Assembly (NCBI GenBank): GCA_017502085.1
Contig: JAFVVQ010000003.1
Location: forward strand, 1-43,767
DNA from: Clostridia bacterium
GTDB taxonomy: Bacteria; Bacillota; Clostridia; Oscillospirales; Acutalibacteraceae
Reading direction: 5' to 3'
Length of the DNA stretch: 43,767 nt
The first letter of the stretch is position 1. Each line of letters begins with the position of its first letter. This document shows, in pieces, positions 1 through 6,878 of this stretch. The notes beneath the pieces are model-generated. The model had not been told where the DNA came from. It did not search any database and was given only the letters and a program-made list of their open reading frames with translations. The position numbers were made by a program, and so were the translations under genes.

Positions 1-23
1 GTCTACCCCAATTTGAAAGGAGC

Positions 24-1490
24 GTGATAAAAATATCCTGTACCCATTTTCAGATTTCAATACAAAAACGTAGTGAAAATAAATCCGCTGTTGCCGGAGC
101 CGCTTACCAAAGCGGCTCCAAACTTTTCTCGGAATATGATAACCGAAGCAAAAACTATACAAGAAAACAAAACGAAGTCATTCACTCTGAAATTCTTCTT
201 CCTCAAAACGCACCCGAAAAATATTATGACAGAGAAACTTTGTGGAACTCCGCCGAGAAAGTTGAAACACAATGAAACTCACAGCTCGCCCGAAAAATTA
301 TCATCGCACTTCCGAGAGAAATTCCAACCGAGCAGTATGCAGAGCTTGTCAGAAGTTATTGCCGTGAGCAATTTGTTTCAAAAGGAATGTGTTGCGACTT
401 TGCCGTTCACGATAAAGGTGACGGCAATCCGCACACACATATTATGCTGACAATGCGAGCAATTGATGAAAACGGAAAGTGGCTTCCGAAGTGCAGAAAG
501 GTTTATGACCTTGATGAATACGGCAACCGTATCGGCGAACACCGTGAAGATATTGTTGATTGGAACAAAAGAGAAAACGCAGAAATTTGGCGGCACGCTT
601 GGGAAGAAAAAGTTAACGAATATCTCGAAAAGAATAACCGACCCGAAAGAATTGATATGCGTTCTTATGAACGTCAGGGAATAGATTTAGTGCCGACTGT
701 TCATCTCGGTCCCGCTGCATCGGAAATGGAACGCAGAGGTGAAGAAACAAGTCTCGGCACTCTGAATCGGGACATTTTGAAATTCAACTCTGTGAGAAAA
801 CATTTGCGAAAGGCACTTGCTGAATTGATAGAATGGATTGAAGAAATCAAGAAAATTATCTCTGAACTCAAAGAAGAAAAAGAACCTACTATCGCAGATA
901 TTCTCATCGACTATCTGAATTCCCGGCAAGAAGCTCACAGTGGTAAGAGCAGATATTTCTACAATAAAGATCTTGCAGTTGATCTGAAACAAGTTTCACA
1001 GATAGTAACATTTCTTCAGCAACGCAACATCACTACCGCAGATTCTTTATGGAAAATGATTGAAGAAGTTTCTAAAATTCAAAGCCGTATAGATTCTGCT
1101 GATGAAAAAATCAAAGAACTCAAAAAAGGAATTAAATTTCTCGGTGATTATGCGAAATATAAATCCGTTGCAGATGAATACAGCAAAAAGAAATTCGGCA
1201 GGGATAAATTCAAAACCGAACACAGTAAGGAGTTAAATTCATTCTACCGGGCAAAGCGATGGGTTGATGAAAACCCGAACGCAACAACCAAATCTTTGAA
1301 AGCCGAACTCGAAAAATTGCAAACAGAAAAAGCTGCCGATGAAGCTTTAATCGAAAGCAATTACGGCAGCCTTGAAGAACTCAAACGAGCAAAATTTATC
1401 ATTTCAAAAGTTCTTGCAAACGTCAAATATCACGAGCAAGAAGAATCACAGCAATCCACACAAAAATCAAAACAAGAAATTATTGAATAA
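24..1490 (+). pseudogene. MobA/MobL family relaxase, interrupted by an in-frame TGA
   Basis: Relaxases of this family nick oriT and start conjugal transfer. The N-terminus (SAVAGAAYQSG, then LWNSAEKVE) and the core (CCDFAVHDKGDGNPHTHIML with its HTH metal-binding motif, then RIDMRSYERQGID) are characteristic MobA/MobL sequence; the last 200 residues are a charged coiled coil. Translation from GTG 24 stops at TGA 273-275 (codon 84), yet the same frame continues without a shift through NSQLARKIIIALPREIP into the rest of the protein, ending at 1490. In homologues a Lys or similar residue stands at this point. TGA is used as a true stop elsewhere in the window, so recoding is unlikely: this is a nonsense mutation or a base error. 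The 367-aa fragment from 387 lacks the N-terminus. AAAGGAG at 16-22 is only one base from GTG, so the exact start is unsure. Confidence 0.85.
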
Positions 1491-1567
1491 TGAAAGGAGA
1501 CTTAATAAATTCGACAGAATAAACATTAAACTTTGGCAAAAATTATTAAACGAAAGGGGGACGGCTG

Positions 1568-1756
1568 ATGTTTGAAAACAATGAGCAGAGCACAGGTAGA
1601 AAAATGAGCGAATATGAAAAGCAGAGCGTTATTGAAAAGTTATGGCTTATTTACTTCAACGATACGCTTTATGAAAAAGGTCTTATAACCGAAACGGAAC
1701 GGAACCGTATGGCAAATAAAATTCATGCACATAAGCCGTCCGGTCAGTCAAGATAG
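1568..1756 (+). CDS. Small element-associated protein (62 aa)
   Basis: A 62-residue charged protein between the relaxase remnant and the recombinase. It resembles the short proteins that often sit directly before large serine recombinases in clostridial elements, with the segment EKLWLIYFNDTLYEKGLIT (SHOCT-like short helix pair) as the recognisable part. A Shine-Dalgarno run AAAGGGGG lies just ahead of ATG 1568; a second ATG at 1604 is also possible. A strong terminator follows at once. No enzymatic motif is visible, so only the association is informative; it may bind DNA or assist the recombinase. Confidence 0.6.
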   Translation: MFENNEQSTGRKMSEYEKQSVIEKLWLIYFNDTLYEKGLITETERNRMANKIHAHKPSGQSR

Positions 1757-1758
1757 AA

Positions 1759-1795
1759 AGAGGTCTGTTTTTATTTCAGACCTCTTGATTTCTTT
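1759..1795 (+). terminator. Rho-independent terminator
   Basis: A perfect 9-bp stem (AGAGGTCTG at 1759-1767 with CAGACCTCT at 1777-1785) is followed by a T-rich run. It separates the small protein gene from the recombinase. Confidence 0.8.
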
Positions 1796-1855
1796 CTTGG
1801 AATATGATAATATACAGATAATGATACAACGAAACTTTTAAGGAGGATAAAAGAT

Positions 1856-3604
1856 ATGGATATACATAGTGTGCGAATGCAGCTGAAATCAAAAAGCATA
1901 TATGAAATTCCTCTCAGGGTAACATACTATGCCCGTGTTTCGTCGGAAAGTGATGAGCAGTTAAATTCGCTTGGCAATCAGATAAGCTATTATGAAAATC
2001 TTATAAAAAAGAATCGTGCGTGGACTTTTGTGCCGGGATATATTGACGAGGGTTTGTCGGGCATATCTGTTAAGAAAAGAGAAAATTTCAACAGAATGAT
2101 TGATGATGCGGCAGACGGAAATTTTGATTTTGTTATAACAAAAGAAATCTCCAGATTTGCGAGAAACACTCTCGATTCAATTCAGTTTACCCGTCAGCTT
2201 CTCGGCTTTGGCGTGGGCGTATTTTTTCAGAATGATAACATCAACACGCTTGACGAGGATAGTGAACTAAGACTTTCGATTATGTCGTCAATCGCTCAGG
2301 ATGAACTCCGCAAGCTTTCAAGCCGAGTTAAATTCGGTCATCAGCAGGCGATAAAATCAAACGTTGTACTCGGTAACAGCAATATTTTCGGCTACACAAA
2401 GGTTGATAAGAAGCTTGTTATTGATGAAGAACAGGCGGCTATGGTCAGAGAGCTTTTTGAACTTTATGCTACCGACCAATACAGCATGAAGCAGATTGAA
2501 ACAATCTTTTGGGACAAAGGATACCGAAACAGTAAGGGCAACAAAATTGCTCATTCAACAATGTCAAATATGATTTCAAATCCCAAATATAAGGGATATT
2601 ATGTCGGCAACAAAGTTCGTGTCGTTGATATGTTCACAAAGAAGCAGAAATTCTTGCCGCCCGAAGAATGGGTAATGTTCAAAGACGAAACGGGCGAAAT
2701 AGTGCCTGCAATTGTTTCTGAAGAACTGTGGGATAAGGCAAACGAAATTCTGAAAAGACGCAGTGATGATGTAAAAGCACGTCAGGGTATTTGCAACCAC
2801 GCAAATCTTTTGACGGGAAAGCTTTTCTGCACCGATTGTGGAACGGCATATTATCGCCGTGAATCCAAGGACAGAAGCGGAAATAAAAACAGCAAGTGGA
2901 TATGCTCGGGCAAAATCAAAGGCGGCTCGGATTCCTGTTCCTCATTTGCGATTTATGAAGAAGAAATCAAACCGATTTTGTTTGAGGTGTTTCGTGATAC
3001 AAAAGCGGATGCAGATGCACTTGTTGCCGAATATGTGCGTATGTACTCCGAAATGACCGATAACGGAAAACTTCCGCAAAAGATATCGGAGCAGGAAAAG
3101 GTTATTGACTTTGCTTTACAGAAGAAATCCAAGTTGCTTCAGTATAATGTTGCAGGTCAGATTACCGACAGAGATTTCATTGAGATGACCGAGCAATGCA
3201 ACCGTGAAATAGCAGAAGCTGAAAAGGCGATTGCAGAGCTTAATGAAGCGCTTGAATCAAGCGAGGATTTCAAAAAGCATATTTCGGCAGTTCGTGCGGC
3301 AATATCGGCGGCACAGAACGATGCAAGAAAAGGCACGATTTCCAAAGAGTTTGTTGATACCTATATTGATAAGATTTTTGTTACTCCGCTTGATGACGGC
3401 AGTATGAGGCTGAGCATAAAGATTTTTACGGGAGAATCAACCGAAAAGTTTCTCGGAAAGCTCAAACGTCGTGCGGGACAAATTAACCCGTCATCTGACA
3501 ACCCGACAGAAAATCAAGGCGTATCAACGGATACAAACACATCTGTTTCTATGGGTCAAACGTTCAAGAAGATGATTGAGGCTTATGAAAACGGTATGAA
3601 GTAA
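1856..3604 (+). CDS. Large serine recombinase (site-specific integrase/excisionase)
   Basis: This 582-aa protein cuts and rejoins DNA through a phosphoserine link and moves the element of which this is the end. The N-terminal resolvase domain carries YARVSSESDEQ with probable catalytic Ser29, and later TKEISRFARNTLD and SSIAQDELRKLSSRVKFG. A recombinase domain follows (about residues 160-300), then a zinc ribbon with paired cysteines (FCTDCG and ICSG, about 325-360) and a coiled coil at about 400-470, the usual order and length for TndX/TnpX-like enzymes. AAGGAGG at 1840-1846 sets ATG 1856. Genes of this kind commonly lie at the extreme end of their element, so the junction is probably in 3605-3668, between this gene and the PHP gene's promoter. 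Confidence 0.93.
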   Translation: MDIHSVRMQLKSKSIYEIPLRVTYYARVSSESDEQLNSLGNQISYYENLIKKNRAWTFVPGYIDEGLSGISVKKRENFNRMIDDAADGNFDFVITKEISRFARNTLDSIQFTRQLLGFGVGVFFQNDNINTLDEDSELRLSIMSSIAQDELRKLSSRVKFGHQQAIKSNVVLGNSNIFGYTKVDKKLVIDEEQAAMVRELFELYATDQYSMKQIETIFWDKGYRNSKGNKIAHSTMSNMISNPKYKGYYVGNKVRVVDMFTKKQKFLPPEEWVMFKDETGEIVPAIVSEELWDKANEILKRRSDDVKARQGICNHANLLTGKLFCTDCGTAYYRRESKDRSGNKNSKWICSGKIKGGSDSCSSFAIYEEEIKPILFEVFRDTKADADALVAEYVRMYSEMTDNGKLPQKISEQEKVIDFALQKKSKLLQYNVAGQITDRDFIEMTEQCNREIAEAEKAIAELNEALESSEDFKKHISAVRAAISAAQNDARKGTISKEFVDTYIDKIFVTPLDDGSMRLSIKIFTGESTEKFLGKLKRRAGQINPSSDNPTENQGVSTDTNTSVSMGQTFKKMIEAYENGMK

Positions 3605-3618
3605 ATTCATTTCCGCAA

Positions 3619-3657
3619 AGGGGGTTGGTGTTTTGCACCTGCCCCCGATTTTTTGCA
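3619..3657 (+). terminator. Terminator after the serine recombinase
   Basis: GGGGG pairs with CCCCC, with inner GGTG/CACC pairs, and TTTTTT follows directly. It closes the recombinase gene and falls in the presumed element/chromosome boundary. Confidence 0.7.
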
Positions 3658-3668
3658 TATGAGGTTTG

Positions 3669-3697
3669 TTGACACTGCTTGCGACTTGTGATATAAT
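3669..3697 (+). promoter_or_regulatory. Consensus sigma-A promoter for the PHP gene
   Basis: TTGACA (3669-3674), a 17-bp spacer and TATAAT (3692-3697), 25 bp before the start codon. Both hexamers match consensus exactly, which predicts strong constitutive transcription. Confidence 0.85.
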
Positions 3698-3722
3698 CTC
3701 ATAGTTAATGAGGTGATTAAAA

Positions 3723-4550
3723 ATGTCAGTTTATAAAAACAGAATTGATTTGCATATGCACACGTCGAGTTCTTTCGACGGTAATTATTCCGCTCTGCAG
3801 ATGACTGAATCTGCGATTGCAAATTCCGTTTCAACAATTGCTTTCACAGATCATTTTGACGTTGATTTCTATGAAAGACATAATCTCGGTGTCCGTCAGC
3901 AGACAAGCTATGAGGATATTATGTCCGTTGTTGAGAGTCAGTCCGATAAAATCCGTATTCTTCGTGGTATTGAGATGGGTCAACCGACCTATGACATTAA
4001 ACTGACCGAAAAATCCCTTGCAAGATACGAATATGATTTCGTTATCGGATCAATACACAATCTCAGAGAAATGCCTGATTTCGGTGATCTTGATTATAAG
4101 AGTATGACCGAAGATAAGATTTATGATCTTCTCGGTCAGTATTTTGATGAAATGCTTCTTCTCGCAAAGTGGAACGGATTTGATACTCTGGCACACCTGA
4201 CTTATCCTATGCGATATATCGTTCAGGCGGGCAGAAGTGAGATTGAACTGAGCCGATTCGACGGTATTATTGATGATATTTTTTCAACGCTTATTGCCAA
4301 CGGAAAAGCACTTGAAATCAATACAAGCGGTCTGCGTCAGCCCATCGGCAAGACCATGCCGACAGAGGATTACGTGCGACGTTACAGAGAACTTGGCGGC
4401 GAATTGCTTACTCTCGGCTCGGATGCACATTTCACTGAACACGTCGGTGCGGGTATAGACGAGGGATATGCCATTGCTGAAAGGTGCGGCTTTGAATACG
4501 TTACATACTTCAGGGATCGCAAACCGATCAAGGTTAAAATCGAAAAATAA
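3723..4550 (+). CDS. PHP-domain phosphoesterase, histidinol-phosphatase (HisK-type) family
   Basis: A 275-aa metal-dependent phosphoesterase of the PHP superfamily. The four metal-site motifs are in order: DLHMHTSSSFDG at the N-terminus, FTDHFDVD at about 40, RGIEMGQ at about 82, and LGSDAHFTEHVGAG near the C-terminus; VIGSIHN adds another conserved His. Length and motif spacing fit the polymerase-and-histidinol-phosphatase branch that contains histidinol-phosphatase, but no other his genes are nearby, so a general sugar- or nucleotide-phosphate role is equally possible. GAGGTGA at 3710-3716 supports ATG 3723. The gene is monocistronic, with its own promoter and terminator, and is probably resident chromosome. 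Confidence 0.85.
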   Translation: MSVYKNRIDLHMHTSSSFDGNYSALQMTESAIANSVSTIAFTDHFDVDFYERHNLGVRQQTSYEDIMSVVESQSDKIRILRGIEMGQPTYDIKLTEKSLARYEYDFVIGSIHNLREMPDFGDLDYKSMTEDKIYDLLGQYFDEMLLLAKWNGFDTLAHLTYPMRYIVQAGRSEIELSRFDGIIDDIFSTLIANGKALEINTSGLRQPIGKTMPTEDYVRRYRELGGELLTLGSDAHFTEHVGAGIDEGYAIAERCGFEYVTYFRDRKPIKVKIEK

Positions 4551-4556
4551 AAAGCA

Positions 4557-4594
4557 CAGGCTGTCTCGTGAAGTGTGAGGCAGTCTGATTTTTT
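4557..4594 (+). terminator. Terminator after the PHP gene
   Basis: An 11-bp stem (CAGGCTGTCTC with GAGGCAGTCTG, two G-T pairs) followed by ATTTTTT. Confidence 0.75.
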
Positions 4595-4660
4595 ACGGAC
4601 TATTGCGTTTTTTCTTCAAATGCATTAAAATTGAGTTGAAAGAGAAACGGAGGTTTGTTT

Positions 4661-5680
4661 ATGACTTGGTCAAAGAGTATTCTGATCCTCATAGTGGCGC
4701 TTATGCAGATTTGCGGGATATCGAATCCTTTCGGAGTTTCGCAGAAACCGATAGATCCTACCGACGGAGGTGATCCTGTTATCGTTGAGGATAACGGTTC
4801 TGCCTACTATCTTTTCACGACGGGCGGAGGCGTTGATATCAGGCGGGTTGCTTCTTTTGACAATTTGACAACCCTTGAGCAGAAAACTGTTTATCGGGCT
4901 GGAGCCGACGGTGTTGAGGGCGAAATCTGGGCGCCCGAAATTCATAAAATCGGCAAAAAATGGTATATTGTTGCCTGCGCAAAGTTCAGGGAAAATGTTG
5001 CACCAAAGGGAACGATGCCCGAAAGAAATTCCGATGAGCCGCATTCGGATTATTACCGTTACGGTTTTGTGCTTGAGAGCAAAACCGAAGATATTTTCGG
5101 TGAATACGAGTTCAGATCCAGACTGGCTCCCGACGGACTCAATAATATCGACGGAACTTACCTTCAAAGAGACGGCAGACTCTATTACGTCTGCTCGGCG
5201 TACGTTGATGTTGCGCATCAGTGTATCTGTGTTGCTGAGATGGAAAACCCGTATACTCTCAGATCGGATGCCGACGGAAAAAATAATGCCGTTATAATTT
5301 CAAGACCGCAGTTGCCGTGGGAAAAAACAGGTTGGTGGGTCAATGAAGGTCCCGCAGTGCTTTATGTCGGTGATGCCGTGCACATTGTTTATTCAGGCAG
5401 CGGTTACAGTTCGGGAAAATACTGTCTCGGTATGCTTACTCTTGTCGGTAATGACGTGATGAAAAAATCCTCGTGGATAAAGAGTGCATTGCCTGTGATG
5501 AAAGGAGGCAAGACGTCAGACACTTATCACACGGGTCATTGCAGTTTTCTCTACCGTGAGAACGGGGATGTTTATATGGTTTATCACGCGACGGACAACC
5601 CTGATTTCTTTGCAAAACGCAGATGCACCTATATTAAAAAGGTTGAATTTATCGGACATTATCCGATTTTTAATATGTAG
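4661..5680 (+). CDS. GH43-like glycoside hydrolase, probably exported
   Basis: A five-bladed beta-propeller glycosidase of the GH43 type, whose members act on arabinose-, xylose- and sometimes galactose-containing side chains. The three expected acidic residues are recognisable: Asp38 in GGDPVIVED (base), Asp164 in NNIDGTYL (pKa modulator) and Glu229 in VNEGPAVL (acid), together with the family landmarks EIWAPEIH and HTGHCSF...VYHA. A hydrophobic N-terminus (ILILIVALMQICGI) looks like a signal peptide; the cysteine context is a poor lipobox. ATG 4661 is preferred to the upstream TTG 4655 because CGGAGG (4648-4653) is 7 bases before it. It lies beside the mannosidase cluster and could trim side chains from the same glycan. 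Substrate is not predictable. Confidence 0.82.
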   Translation: MTWSKSILILIVALMQICGISNPFGVSQKPIDPTDGGDPVIVEDNGSAYYLFTTGGGVDIRRVASFDNLTTLEQKTVYRAGADGVEGEIWAPEIHKIGKKWYIVACAKFRENVAPKGTMPERNSDEPHSDYYRYGFVLESKTEDIFGEYEFRSRLAPDGLNNIDGTYLQRDGRLYYVCSAYVDVAHQCICVAEMENPYTLRSDADGKNNAVIISRPQLPWEKTGWWVNEGPAVLYVGDAVHIVYSGSGYSSGKYCLGMLTLVGNDVMKKSSWIKSALPVMKGGKTSDTYHTGHCSFLYRENGDVYMVYHATDNPDFFAKRRCTYIKKVEFIGHYPIFNM

Positions 5681-5689
5681 AACAAAAGC

Positions 5690-5721
5690 AAAACCATCGG
5701 TTGGAGCCGATGGTTTTTTGT
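5690..5721 (+). terminator. Terminator after GH43
   Basis: AAAACCATCGG pairs perfectly with CCGATGGTTTT around a 6-base loop, followed by TTTG. It may also serve the convergent WYL gene. Confidence 0.8.
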
Positions 5722-5778
5722 TAGTCTTCGTCTGAAGAAAAGCATTATTCTTCTGATGCGTGAATGGTAAGCCTGTGA

Positions 5779-6768
5779 TTATTTGCCGTAATTTTTCAGG
5801 ATTTCCACCGCCTGATTTTTCATTTCTTCTCTGACGGTTTCGGGTGAAATTATTTCAACATCTTTGCCGAACCCGAAAACCCAGCCGTAAAACTGGGGGC
5901 TGACAACAACGTTCAGAGTAACGGTGAAATGCTCGTTGCCGTCGGGGATTATTGTTGTTTCTCTGCCGAAGCGGTCAAGTACAACGCCGACAAGATAGTT
6001 TGCAAAGCGCAGTTTTACTTTTTGCTCTTTGCCGCCAAACATACCGAAAACCGACTTCGTATAAGCTGACATATCAACTTTTTCGAATTCGGTGAGACCT
6101 TCTCTGTCGTCGTCTGTGAGAGTGACATTCTGCATTTTGTCAACTCTGAAATGCTTCATTTTTTCAACGGCTGAATCCCACGCAAGCATATAGTAATTCT
6201 CATCGTCCCATATGAGTGCAAAGGGGCTCGCATTATAGAAGTCGCCGCCGTGACGCAATCTGCGTTCTTTTGTAACGGTATATTCAAAATACTGGAAACG
6301 GATTTTCTTGTTTTGTGTTATTGCATCGGAAATAACGTCAACCGCATAGTAGATGCTTTCATTCATGCTTTTGACTCTGTTGGTGACGAAAACCTGACGC
6401 TGAAGAAGCTGACCGTCATATTCACTTGCAAGGCTTTCGATTTTCTTGATGAGCTTATAGGTCTTATCCTGCGTAATGAATTTGGAGGACTGAACACTGT
6501 CAACGAGAAGCTTCAGTTCGGGGAGTTCAAAGTCACGTTCGCCAATATAATATCCGCCGCTTTTACCCTTAAGCTGAACGATATCGATGCCAAAATTACG
6601 GAGCGCTTCGATATCGTCGTAAATGCTTTTTCTTTCTGCGGAAATACCGTTGCTGGTCAGCTCTGCAATAATCATCGGTGTACTGACGGGATGATTCTCG
6701 TCGGAGTGCTGCATAAGATAACGAAGAAGATATAACAATTTAAGCTTCTGGTTTGAAGATTTAGCCAT
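5779..6768 (-). CDS. HTH/WYL-domain transcriptional regulator
   Basis: A 329-aa regulator with an N-terminal winged helix (KLKLLYLLRYL through SIYDDIEALRNFGIDI, then the wing KSGGYYIG) and a WYL ligand-sensing domain in the C-terminal half (NASPFALIWDDENYYMLAWD, then KMKHFRVDKM). WYL proteins of this architecture sense nucleotides or other ligands and often control neighbouring genes. The start is ATG 6768 rather than GTG 6774 because AAGGAG is 8 bases from the ATG and only 2 from the GTG. It is transcribed from its own promoter between the GH43 gene and the GH38 operon, so control of the glycan genes is a reasonable inference but unproven. Confidence 0.88.
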   Translation of the reverse strand: MAKSSNQKLKLLYLLRYLMQHSDENHPVSTPMIIAELTSNGISAERKSIYDDIEALRNFGIDIVQLKGKSGGYYIGERDFELPELKLLVDSVQSSKFITQDKTYKLIKKIESLASEYDGQLLQRQVFVTNRVKSMNESIYYAVDVISDAITQNKKIRFQYFEYTVTKERRLRHGGDFYNASPFALIWDDENYYMLAWDSAVEKMKHFRVDKMQNVTLTDDDREGLTEFEKVDMSAYTKSVFGMFGGKEQKVKLRFANYLVGVVLDRFGRETTIIPDGNEHFTVTLNVVVSPQFYGWVFGFGKDVEIISPETVREEMKNQAVEILKNYGK

Positions 6769-6797
6769 ATTCACCGCTCCTTTGGTTTTATAAGTGT

Positions 6798-6826
6798 ATT
6801 ATACACCATGTTCTGTCCGATAACAA
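6798..6826 (-). promoter_or_regulatory. Sigma-A promoter for the WYL regulator
   Basis: On the minus strand TTGTTA (6826-6821), 17 bp, TATAAT (6803-6798), about 30 bp ahead of the start codon. Confidence 0.7.
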
Positions 6827-6831
6827 GGACT

Positions 6832-6874
6832 TTTAAAAAATCCCTGCTGAAGCCGAAGCCTCAGCAGGGATTTT
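6832..6874 (-). terminator. Terminator of the HAD-GH38 operon
   Basis: A perfect 14-bp stem (AAAATCCCTGCTGA at 6837-6850 with TCAGCAGGGATTTT at 6861-6874) begins 5 bp beyond the GH38 stop and runs into TTTTTT on the minus strand. Confidence 0.88.
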
Positions 6875-6878
6875 GCAA

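Noticed and set aside
4670-5218. 182-codon minus-strand frame inside the GH43 gene
   Set aside because: Antisense shadow of a gene with clear catalytic motifs; no ribosome site.
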